DNA from: Oscillospiraceae bacterium
GTDB lineage: Bacteria > Bacillota > Clostridia > Oscillospirales > Ruminococcaceae
Assembly (NCBI GenBank): GCA_016295545.1
Contig: JAEDLA010000027.1
Span: 1 to 10,429 of the forward strand
Length of the DNA stretch: 10,429 bases
Direction of reading: 5' to 3'
This document shows, piece by piece, positions 1 through 7,201 of the stretch. A model generated the notes under the pieces. That model was not told the DNA's origin. It saw only the letters and a program-made list of their open reading frames with translations, and did no database searches. Each line of letters begins with the position of its first letter. Within the stretch, counting starts at the first letter, position 1. The translations under genes were made by a program, and so were the position numbers.

Positions 1-894
1 GTAAAAAACGATAATCTGTCTGAAAAAATCAAGGCTGTCAGAGACAGCATTAAAATTAAAGAAGATGAGAACACCTCTCTCCGTGAAAAAAATGCCGCAC
101 TGGAAGCTGAAATCGAAGATCTGAAACTCAGTCTTATGACGATTCAGGTAGGTGAAGACGCTGCAGCTCTCGGAAGTGTTTTTGTCGAAGCACAGAAATC
201 AAAGGAAATGGTGCTTAAATCAGCTCAGACTGAAGCTGATAATATAAAGGCAATGTCAAAAAAATCTGCTGAGGATACCATTGCTGATGCTAACAACAAG
301 GCTAAGGAAATAATTTACGAAGCAGAGAAAAAGGCTGCTGAGATCACTGCTGACGCCCTTAATAATTCTGAAGAAATGAAGGTCGCTTCAAATAATATTA
401 AAGCTGTTCTCGCCTCTGATATAGTCAAAATCAGTGACTATTTCTCAAAGCTGAAAGATGTTCTTCACGACTTTGAAGCTGACAGTTCAGCTGCTATTGA
501 ACAGTCTCAGGAGCTTCTAAAGGATGCAGAAAAAGAAGTGAACAAGGACGGAATCCCCGTGTTCAGACTGCCCGAAAGAATTGAACCTGATTATCCTGAA
601 AAGCCTGATATAAAGCCTGTTTTTAAGTCTGAACAGGAAGTTAAGGAAAAGAAAAGGAATACGGAGCTTGATAAGCTTCAGGCTATGGCGGAAGCTATAG
701 GCAACAGTGAAAAGAAGTCTTTTAAAAGCACCGATAACTCCCCCGAACAGCCCGATAATTCCACTGATAAAAAGTCAGAATCAGAACAGGATACCAAAAC
801 CTCGTCGGATAGCGAAAAATCAGCATCAAACACTGCTCCGAGTCTTGCCGATCTCCTAAAACAGGCAGCTGCCCTTAACGGCGGTAAAAACTAA
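1..894 (+). CDS. DivIVA-like coiled-coil protein, 5' end missing
   Basis: The reading frame is open from base 1, so the gene starts upstream and 297 codons are visible. The ATG at 136 is an internal Met, not a convincing start, because the coiled coil runs unbroken through it. The first ~190 visible residues are Ala/Glu/Lys-rich heptads with an 'AQKSKEMVLKSAQTEAD' stretch and repeated A-x-x-x-A-x-x-I spacing. This resembles the C-terminal coiled coil of DivIVA-family polar scaffold proteins. After a Pro-containing hinge (visible residues ~180-205), the tail (~240-280) is very rich in Ser, Thr, Asp and Lys. It ends in a short predicted helix, SLADLLKQAAAL. No membrane segment is visible. The gene lies 47 bp before the hydrogenase-like gene and is probably co-transcribed with it. 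DivIVA proteins are known Ser/Thr-kinase substrates in Firmicutes and Actinobacteria, so this one could be a target of the kinase downstream (inference). It could equally be a generic coiled-coil protein. Confidence 0.75.
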   Translation, partial: VKNDNLSEKIKAVRDSIKIKEDENTSLREKNAALEAEIEDLKLSLMTIQVGEDAAALGSVFVEAQKSKEMVLKSAQTEADNIKAMSKKSAEDTIADANNKAKEIIYEAEKKAAEITADALNNSEEMKVASNNIKAVLASDIVKISDYFSKLKDVLHDFEADSSAAIEQSQELLKDAEKEVNKDGIPVFRLPERIEPDYPEKPDIKPVFKSEQEVKEKKRNTELDKLQAMAEAIGNSEKKSFKSTDNSPEQPDNSTDKKSESEQDTKTSSDSEKSASNTAPSLADLLKQAAALNGGKN

Positions 895-941
895 CCAAAA
901 TCAGATAAATATTATACTGCAGTCAAGGAGTTGTATGACCA

Positions 942-2630
942 ATGAACGAAATTATTATTGTAAGGCCGGAAAAATGCGTCGGCTGTAACACCTGCGTAAG
1001 AAGCTGCCCTGCACCAGAGGCTAACATAACAAAACGTCTTGAGAACGGTCGTTTTATTACAACTGTTAATAACGAAAAATGTATCGCTTGCGGAGAATGT
1101 GTAAAAGCCTGTAACCACGGTGCCCGTGACTACATTGATGATACAAGGGAATGTATGGAACGCATTGAAAAGGATAAGGTTATCATTCTTGCATCTCCGT
1201 CTATTAAGAGTGTATTTCCGACTCAATGGATAGGCATTCTCGACTGGTTCAAAAGTAAGCATTGCATGATTTACGACGTTGCTTTAGGCGCTGATATCAG
1301 TACATGGGCTTACCTGAGAGCTATTGAAAACAATATTGTCGGAAATATTATCACCCAGCCATGCGCTGCCATTGTCAGGTATATAGAGATTTACCAGCCT
1401 AAGCTTATCAATAACCTTTCTCCCATTCACAGTCCTATTGCCTGCGCTGCTACATATATCAAAAAATATCTGAGAATGACTAATCCCATTGCTGTTCTCT
1501 CCCCATGTATAGCCAAAAAACATGAATTCATAGAAACAGATCTTGTTGATTATAACGTTACCTTCAAAAAGCTTTCTGAATATTTTGAAGCTAATGATAT
1601 CAGAATTCCCCAGAACGCTGAAAATGAATTCGAATATCACTTCGAAGACCAGCAAGGTCAGTTAGGCTCTATTTATCCTCGTCCAGGCGGACTGAGAGAT
1701 AATCTGTGGCTTCATAACCCTGATATTGATATCACCACCTCCGGAGGTGTTCACAAGGTTTATCCCGAGCTTAATATGTATGCTGAAATGCCTGAATATA
1801 AGCATCCTGAAGTATTTGACGTACTTTCCTGCGAATTCGGCTGTAATATCGGTCCGGCTTCCGGCACATTACAGTCTCCTTTTGACGTTATGACTACAAT
1901 GAGAGAAGTTGAAAGAGAAGCTAAGAAAAACCGAAAAACAGGTCTGTTTCGTCAGGGTGAAGACCGGCTTTTCAAGAAATATGATGAGGAACTGAGACTT
2001 ACCGATTTCATAAGAGGCTATAAACGCCTCAGACCTTCTCCTCTGCCGTCAGAACAGCAGCTGGATACCGTGTTTAAAATGATGGGTATGCACACAGAAG
2101 AAGAACGTCGTTTTGACTGTCATGCCTGCGGTTACAGATCCTGTCGTGAAATGGCTACTGCTATCTGTCGTGGACTCAATACTCCTGATAACTGTATTAT
2201 TCATGCAAAGTCGGTACTAAATGCACGTCACAGCGAGCTTACACAGCAACATGAAAAGCTTACTGAAATCACTTTTAAATGTCTTGAACTTTCAGAAGAA
2301 CTCAAGAAAAATGTTCGTGAAATCAAAGACAATATCGAGACTATCGGTGATTCTACAAACAAGACATCTGAGAGAGCCGGTGTAGTTAACGACCTGCTTA
2401 AAAATATTATTGCATTCTGCAGCAGCAACGAAACTATGGACGCTGACAGCGTTAAGCAGATGGTCGTTATCCTTGAAACAACTCTCAAAGCATTCGGTGC
2501 TCTTGATGAAAATGTTAATACAACCAACAAAAGCTCCGGTCTTATTTCTGAGTCTATTATTCAGATCAGAGAGCTTGTTGACAAAATTAACGCTACACTA
2601 AGCGAAACAACGAATAAAGCTAAGGATTAA
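942..2630 (+). CDS. Sensory-type [FeFe] hydrogenase (HydS-like, group C/D) with helical signalling tail
   Basis: 562 aa. The start follows an in-frame TGA at 936, with AAGGAG at 925-930. In order: two ferredoxin-type [4Fe-4S] motifs (C12/15/18/22 and C47/50/53/57); an H-cluster domain (~80-380) with L1 TQPCAA (C141), L2 SPCIAKKHE (C189) and L3 SCEFGCNIG (C297, C301), which supply the four expected H-cluster cysteines; an Fe-S domain of the PF04060 type (C393, C396, C401, C418); and ~130 residues of predicted helix resembling the cytoplasmic coiled coil of chemoreceptors. The catalytic-hydrogenase L1 motif is TSCCP. Here the first Cys, the proton relay, is Pro140, and L3 reads GCNIGPA rather than GCxxGGGQ. 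Both features are typical of sensory rather than high-turnover enzymes. No PAS domain is recognisable, although group C HydS proteins usually have one. Likely role: cytoplasmic H2/redox sensing that signals through the helical tail to the kinase and phosphatase encoded downstream (inference). Confidence 0.85.
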   Translation: MNEIIIVRPEKCVGCNTCVRSCPAPEANITKRLENGRFITTVNNEKCIACGECVKACNHGARDYIDDTRECMERIEKDKVIILASPSIKSVFPTQWIGILDWFKSKHCMIYDVALGADISTWAYLRAIENNIVGNIITQPCAAIVRYIEIYQPKLINNLSPIHSPIACAATYIKKYLRMTNPIAVLSPCIAKKHEFIETDLVDYNVTFKKLSEYFEANDIRIPQNAENEFEYHFEDQQGQLGSIYPRPGGLRDNLWLHNPDIDITTSGGVHKVYPELNMYAEMPEYKHPEVFDVLSCEFGCNIGPASGTLQSPFDVMTTMREVEREAKKNRKTGLFRQGEDRLFKKYDEELRLTDFIRGYKRLRPSPLPSEQQLDTVFKMMGMHTEEERRFDCHACGYRSCREMATAICRGLNTPDNCIIHAKSVLNARHSELTQQHEKLTEITFKCLELSEELKKNVREIKDNIETIGDSTNKTSERAGVVNDLLKNIIAFCSSNETMDADSVKQMVVILETTLKAFGALDENVNTTNKSSGLISESIIQIRELVDKINATLSETTNKAKD

Positions 2631-2679
2631 TTCAATATATCATAGTATTACTTAAATTAAAGGAAAAGGAGATCGTGTT

Positions 2680-3765
2680 ATGCAGTGCGAGATCTGCCAT
2701 GCCGAGCTGGCTGCCGACAGTATAGCCTGTCCTGAGTGCGGCGCTCCCATTTTACAGAATGTAGAATGCTTTGAAAATACTATGGAGATTCAGCGTATCC
2801 TCAGAACAATTATGGTTGAAAACTGCAAGGAATCTCCATTTAACACACGTAAGCTGGTTGCTCTTATGAAAGACTATCTTACTGATTATAAAAAAGAATG
2901 CCGTTTGCTTATATATGTTATCGACTGCGGTATTTTAAAAAATATGCTTTCAGAACCTGACAGAAATATTGCTATAATGCGTGCGAAAAGCCGCCTTGTC
3001 AGTGAATGCTTCATATCTCAGCAGGCTGCTGAATTTGTACTCTGCTGCCTTACTTATATGCTGAAGTGGCCTTATAAAAGCGAGCCTGTGGCTGCCGCTG
3101 AACCAGTTGCTGCGAAAATCAACTCAGCTGAAGAAAAAGCCGCTGAGCCCACTGAAAAGCCTGAGGATAAAAAAGATAAGAAAAAAAGCAAGTCAAAGCC
3201 CCTTACAGTTGATTCAAAGATTTTCCGTCCAATTGACGCTGTAAAGTTCAGGCTTACAAGGAATGTTATTATCCCCGACGGATATACAAAAATCGAAGGT
3301 TTCTCCTTTGATAAATACGGATTTATTTCTTCCGTTGTTCTCCCCGATACTGTAATGGCTATCGGTGAATACGCTTTCTCAGGCTGCAAACACCTTAAAT
3401 CCATTTCAATTCCGGAATCTGTAAAGGTGATTCGTGAGGGCGCTTTCTGTCAGTGCACCGAACTGGATTCGATAAAGATCCCCGAAGGTATCCTTGAAAT
3501 TGCCGATAATACCTTTATGTGCTGCGAATCACTGCAGGTCATGGTTATCCCCTCCTCTGTCAGCAGTATCGGCGTTCAGGCATTTTCCGGCTGTGATAAT
3601 TTACACAAGATCTTTATTCCGGAAAGTGTTAAATTCATAGATGAAAACGCATTTTCATGCTGTCCTAATCTGAAGGTGCGCTGTTATGAAAATTCTTACG
3701 TTCACAAATACTGTCTTGTAAACAACATTAAAACTGAAACAGTTTCTGTGGGTGCAGATCTTTAA
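2680..3765 (+). CDS. Zinc-ribbon, helical-domain, BspA-type leucine-rich-repeat protein
   Basis: 361 aa, with AAGGAG at 2666-2671, 8 bp before the ATG. The N-terminus is a zinc ribbon (C3xxC6, C17xxC20). Residues ~33-131 form a compact all-helical region with a recognisable pattern (FNTRKLVALMKDYLTDYKKE, then AAEFVLCCL). I have the impression of having seen similar regions in multidomain Firmicute proteins, but I cannot name a family. Residues ~133-187 are an Ala/Glu/Pro then Lys-rich flexible linker. Residues 198-335 are six consecutive 23-residue BspA/LRR_5 units built on IPxxVxxIgxxAFsgCxxLxxI. No signal peptide is present, so unlike surface BspA proteins this one is cytoplasmic. Its place between the sensory hydrogenase and the kinase suggests an adaptor or scaffold that presents partners or substrates to the kinase (inference). 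Cys residues recur at the same position in units 2-6. Confidence 0.8.
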   Translation: MQCEICHAELAADSIACPECGAPILQNVECFENTMEIQRILRTIMVENCKESPFNTRKLVALMKDYLTDYKKECRLLIYVIDCGILKNMLSEPDRNIAIMRAKSRLVSECFISQQAAEFVLCCLTYMLKWPYKSEPVAAAEPVAAKINSAEEKAAEPTEKPEDKKDKKKSKSKPLTVDSKIFRPIDAVKFRLTRNVIIPDGYTKIEGFSFDKYGFISSVVLPDTVMAIGEYAFSGCKHLKSISIPESVKVIREGAFCQCTELDSIKIPEGILEIADNTFMCCESLQVMVIPSSVSSIGVQAFSGCDNLHKIFIPESVKFIDENAFSCCPNLKVRCYENSYVHKYCLVNNIKTETVSVGADL

Positions 3766-3864
3766 TCAGTACCTTAACAACAGCATCAATTAATACTAAT
3801 CTCATATCATTCTGCTTAAAAGAAGATTTTTTATTAACATAAGTTTAAGGAAGGACTAATTTTT

Positions 3865-5208
3865 ATGGTTGAACTTAAAATAGGTCAGCAGGTCGATATG
3901 GAGTTCGGGGGCAAAGCTACCGTTCTCGGAATCATCGGCAGCGGCGGTCAGGGTATCGTTTATCTGGTCGAATTCAACGGCATGAAATGGGCTCTGAAAT
4001 GGTACGATGTGGACAAAATCAGAAAGCCTAAGGAATTCCGCAAGAATATTCAGAATAATATTGAGGACGGCGCTCCAAGCAACCGTTTCTTATGGCCAAA
4101 ATACCTTACAAAGGAAAATCCTGACGGCACATTCGGCTACCTTATGGAGCTTAAACCTGAAAGCTTTGACTCCTTTGTAGATATTTTAAATACATACAAG
4201 CTTTGCGTAGATCCTCTTACCGGCAGAGCTACCAAGAAACCCGTCCGGTTCTCAAGCCTTTACGCTATGGTAACCGCTGTTATTAACATTGTAAATACTT
4301 TCAGACAGCTTCACCGTGCCGGAAAAAGCTATCAGGACCTTAACGACGGCGGTTTCTTCATAAACGTTGACACCGGCGCTGTACTTGTCTGCGACTGCGA
4401 TAATATTGCTCCCGAAGGAAGTAACTTCGGAATCGGCGGTAAACCGGGATATATGGCTCCGGAAATCGTAAGAGGCATAGCTAAGCCTGATGTTCAGACG
4501 GATAAGTATTCTCTTGCCGTTGTACTTTTCAAGCTTCTGTTCAGAGGAGATCCTATGGAGGGCGAAAAGGTTGTCAAGGACGTTTGCCTTACCGAAACCT
4601 CAGAACTCAGGCATTACGGTCAGAACGCTGTTTTTGTCTACGATCCGCAGAACAGCTCAAACCGCCCTGTAAGAGGTATTCACGACAACGTTATCAAGTT
4701 CTGGCGGCTCTACCCCGACTATATCAAGGACGCATTTATCCGCTCCTTTACCGTCGGTCTTACTGAGCCAAACAAACGTGTTATTGAAAATGAATGGCAG
4801 AAGCTGTTTATTCGTCTCAGGTCTGAGATAATTATGTGCGGCTGCGGCAGAACTAACTTCACCTCAATGTTTGAAAAGCCCGACGAGCACTCCTATAAAT
4901 GTCCGAAGTGCGGTATGTCATTCAGTACACTGGGATTCTCCAACCATGATTTCCGTGTTCCCCTGTATCTCGGCAGAAAGTTCTTTGAATGCGAGATTTA
5001 TCCCGATTCAGACGACTTCCTCAGCGTTGCAGGCGAGCTTGTGGAAAACAAGCTGAAGCCCGGTATTCTGGGAATTAAAAACTGTTCTTCTAAAAAATGG
5101 CGTGTAAAAATGCCTGATGGTAATTTTTATGATATTACCTCCGGAAAAGGTTTCCCCATCTGGAAAGGTCTTGAAATCGACTTCGGCGGTGTAACTGCTA
5201 AAATTTAG
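3865..5208 (+). CDS. TerY-P-type Ser/Thr protein kinase with C-terminal zinc ribbon
   Basis: 447 aa, with AAGGAAGGA at 3847-3855. The kinase fold has a Gly loop G25-S-G27-G-Q-G30, the VAIK-type Lys in WALK45, a catalytic loop Y156-Q-D158-L-N-D-G-G163, a DFG equivalent D177-C-D179, and APE at A198-P-E200 followed by TDKYSLAVVLF. This matches the divergent kinases of the TerY-phosphorylation triad, in which HRD becomes YQD and DFG becomes DxD. The Asn expected five residues after the catalytic Asp is Gly163 here, so Mg/ATP handling may be altered. A zinc ribbon follows (C325, C327, C346, C349), then a ~90-residue beta-rich C-terminal domain (VPLYLGRKFFECEIY; LGIKNCSSKKW) that may bind ligands or phosphopeptides. 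No membrane helix is seen. The VWA and PP2C genes follow directly, the expected partners of this kinase class. An unusual 157-bp structured gap lies before the VWA gene. Confidence 0.88.
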   Translation: MVELKIGQQVDMEFGGKATVLGIIGSGGQGIVYLVEFNGMKWALKWYDVDKIRKPKEFRKNIQNNIEDGAPSNRFLWPKYLTKENPDGTFGYLMELKPESFDSFVDILNTYKLCVDPLTGRATKKPVRFSSLYAMVTAVINIVNTFRQLHRAGKSYQDLNDGGFFINVDTGAVLVCDCDNIAPEGSNFGIGGKPGYMAPEIVRGIAKPDVQTDKYSLAVVLFKLLFRGDPMEGEKVVKDVCLTETSELRHYGQNAVFVYDPQNSSNRPVRGIHDNVIKFWRLYPDYIKDAFIRSFTVGLTEPNKRVIENEWQKLFIRLRSEIIMCGCGRTNFTSMFEKPDEHSYKCPKCGMSFSTLGFSNHDFRVPLYLGRKFFECEIYPDSDDFLSVAGELVENKLKPGILGIKNCSSKKWRVKMPDGNFYDITSGKGFPIWKGLEIDFGGVTAKI

Positions 5209-5276
5209 CACAATTCTCCGATGCCTGTATCTGTGACTGTTCATGCATACAGCTTATCCAGTCTGCCGAAACTGCA

Positions 5277-5294
5277 CTGCAGCGGCCTGCAGGC
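5277..5294 (+). other. Nested palindrome/hairpin in the kinase-VWA gap
   Basis: CTGCAG (5277-5282) and CTGCAG (5287-5292) are separated by CGGC. Because CTGCAG is self-complementary, the two copies can pair as a 6-bp stem with a 4-nt loop. The second copy also lies inside the 10-bp palindrome GCCTGCAGGC (5285-5294). A further pair, CTGTAT (5225-5230) with ATACAG (5247-5252), lies upstream. No T-tract follows, so a simple intrinsic terminator is unlikely. It may be an mRNA processing or stability element, or chance. Confidence 0.4.
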
Positions 5295-5365
5295 AATCCG
5301 GATTCTCAAAAATCTGCCGCTTCTCCCCTGTGGACTAACGGCTTAATGAAAGGGAGATTTATTAT

Positions 5366-6211
5366 ATGAGCAATGAAATTAATAAGAAAACTCCAAATAC
5401 TGAGGTTGATTCTTTGCAGAATGTCAAGGAAAATACCAGTTCCGAAAGCCTTCTCGATTTTGACGATGATGATCCGCTTGGTGCAACAAGCGTTTCCAAA
5501 AAAAGTCTCGTTATATTTTTCATGATAGATACCTCCGGCAGTATGAAAGGTAAAAAAATGGGTGAGCTTAATACCGTTATGGAAGAGCTTATCCCTGAAA
5601 TTCGACGTGTCGGTGAAGCTGATACCGATGTTAAGATTGCTGTTCTTACTTTCTCAACAGATGTAAAGTGGATGTACTCCGCCCCAGTTTCCATTGAGGA
5701 ATTTGAGTGGACTCGTCTTAACGCCTCCGGTGTAACAAGCATGGGTGCTGCATTCAGTGAGCTTTCTGCAAGAATGTCAAGAAACAGCTTCCTCAGCTCT
5801 CCGTCACTGTCCTTTGCTCCGGTTATTTTCCTTATGACCGACGGTTATCCTTCTGATGACTACAAAAAAGGTCTTAAATCACTCCAGTCTAACAGCTGGT
5901 ATAAATTCGGTCTTAAAGCTGCACTTGGTATCGGCAGCGAGGCTAATGATGATATGCTTGCTGAATTCACAGGTTCAAAGGACACTGTTGTTCATGCCTA
6001 TACCGGTGGTCAGCTGGCTCAGATGATAAAAGTCGTAGCTGTTACTGCTTCTCAGATCGGCAGCAAGAGTATGACGCTTTCTGACGAAACCAACAAGGAG
6101 CTTAGTGAAGCCGATGTTTATGCTTCCAAGCAGAAGCTGCTTGGTCAGCAGATACAGGATCTTGTGGGAAAGGACGACTCCAACGATGTCTCCTTTGATA
6201 CCGGCTGGTAA
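5366..6211 (+). CDS. TerY-like von Willebrand factor A domain protein
   Basis: 281 aa, with AGGGAG at 5351-5356, 9 bp before the ATG. After an acidic, Ser/Asp-rich 46-residue extension (including DFDDDDPLG), the VWA domain starts with the hydrophobic strand SLVIFFMIDTSGSM. That strand carries the complete MIDAS metal site: D55-x-S57-x-S59, Thr124 in GVTSMG and Asp159 in LMTDGYP. The domain matches TerY-type soluble VWA proteins, and the core ends near residue 225. The final ~55 residues are Gln/Lys/Asp-rich and probably helical or disordered. No signal peptide or membrane helix is present, so it acts in the cytoplasm. VWA proteins of this kind bind partners through a divalent metal. In the TerY-P triad this gene sits beside the kinase and PP2C, as it does here, and it probably docks targets or links the two enzymes (inference). 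Confidence 0.9.
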   Translation: MSNEINKKTPNTEVDSLQNVKENTSSESLLDFDDDDPLGATSVSKKSLVIFFMIDTSGSMKGKKMGELNTVMEELIPEIRRVGEADTDVKIAVLTFSTDVKWMYSAPVSIEEFEWTRLNASGVTSMGAAFSELSARMSRNSFLSSPSLSFAPVIFLMTDGYPSDDYKKGLKSLQSNSWYKFGLKAALGIGSEANDDMLAEFTGSKDTVVHAYTGGQLAQMIKVVAVTASQIGSKSMTLSDETNKELSEADVYASKQKLLGQQIQDLVGKDDSNDVSFDTGW

Positions 6212-6271
6212 TCAGAATTGTCCGTTTCTCAGGATCAAACTGCCTAATTCAATTTTTTCGGGAGGATTTAT

Positions 6272-7135
6272 ATGTTCAAGGGCTTCAGCAATTCAGTAAT
6301 TGGCGCAAGCCATGAGAAAAGAGACATGGTATGTCAGGACAGCTCTGCTTTTAAGGTCGGCAGTAGTTATGCCATTGCTGTCGTAGCCGACGGTCACGGC
6401 AGCAAAAAACATTTCAGAAGCAATATGGGTTCAAAATTCGCTGTGGAAGCCACTGTGGAAACAATTGAACGCTTTTACGCTGATACGGAGAAGTTTGAAG
6501 ATAACTTCCCCCGTAATCATAAAATGATAATCCAGAATATTCAGAAGCAGATAATTTCCTGCTGGAATGCAAAGGTTGCCGAACATATCAGGACTACCCC
6601 TGTAACTGTTGAGGAAAAAAGCACTTTTACTCCTGAGGAATTTGAAAAAATCCCCGTTGAATCATACTACGGAACAACTCTTGTTGCTGCTGTTACCGGA
6701 AGTGATTATACATTCGGCTTTCAGATAGGCGACGGCAGCCTTGTAGGCGTTTTTGAGGACGGAGAAACTGAAATGCTTATCGATTATGAGGAATCAAATC
6801 CTGCAAATATTACTTCTTCGATATGTAATTCCAACGCTGCTTCAATGTTTGACAGCTTTTATGTAAACAACAGGAAGCTTCTTGCACTTTTTGTCTCCAC
6901 AGACGGTCTGTACACTTCCTTCGGCAGCGATAAGGACTTCCTTGACTATCACACCATAATTTCAGGACAGCTTTCTGAATCTGATTCCTTTGAAGATGCA
7001 GTAGTCAAGAATCTCAGAAAAAGAGCGCATTTCGGAACTGAGGACGATATTTCTCTTTCCTGTGTTTATGATTATGACCTTATTAGACAAAAATCAGATG
7101 TGCTGAAGAAAAAAATCGAAGAAAATAAAAAATGA
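6272..7135 (+). CDS. PP2C-family Ser/Thr protein phosphatase of the TerY-P triad
   Basis: 287 aa, with GGGAGG at 6260-6265, 6 bp before the ATG. The PP2C metal-binding motifs appear in the usual order: SHEKRDMVCQD23, the VVADGHGS signature with D40-G41, the central GTT / FGFQIGDGS strand pair (~130-155), STDG with D211-G212, and the C-terminal EDD258-259IS. PP2C enzymes use two Mg/Mn ions held by these Asp residues to remove phosphate from Ser/Thr. All the metal-ligand Asp positions I can place are present, so it should be active. No transmembrane segment or regulatory PAS/GAF domain is attached. It probably reverses the kinase encoded upstream, completing a kinase-VWA-phosphatase module. The gap to the VWA gene is only 60 bp. 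Confidence 0.9.
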   Translation: MFKGFSNSVIGASHEKRDMVCQDSSAFKVGSSYAIAVVADGHGSKKHFRSNMGSKFAVEATVETIERFYADTEKFEDNFPRNHKMIIQNIQKQIISCWNAKVAEHIRTTPVTVEEKSTFTPEEFEKIPVESYYGTTLVAAVTGSDYTFGFQIGDGSLVGVFEDGETEMLIDYEESNPANITSSICNSNAASMFDSFYVNNRKLLALFVSTDGLYTSFGSDKDFLDYHTIISGQLSESDSFEDAVVKNLRKRAHFGTEDDISLSCVYDYDLIRQKSDVLKKKIEENKK

Positions 7136-7201
7136 GTCACTGGAAATAAGCATTATTAGCTGAAAGGCAGTTTAAATCAGAAAGGATAACGGTAACTTAT
7201 T

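Noticed and set aside
136..138. ATG 136 as start of the first gene
   Set aside because: The frame is open to base 1 and the coiled-coil pattern continues upstream without a break, so the gene begins outside the window.
912..1655. Reverse-strand open frames opposite the hydrogenase-like gene
   Set aside because: They lie antisense within a confidently identified gene, have no ribosome site I can see, and their translations show no family signal.
3271..3684. CRISPR-like or DNA-level tandem repeat in the LRR region
   Set aside because: The ~69-bp periodicity is at protein level (23-residue LRR units) and the DNA copies have diverged strongly.
3774..3802. Possible internal promoter (TTAACA, 17 bp, TAATCT) upstream of the kinase gene
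   Set aside because: The -10 box matches the consensus at only three of six positions, and such matches are common in AT-rich gaps.
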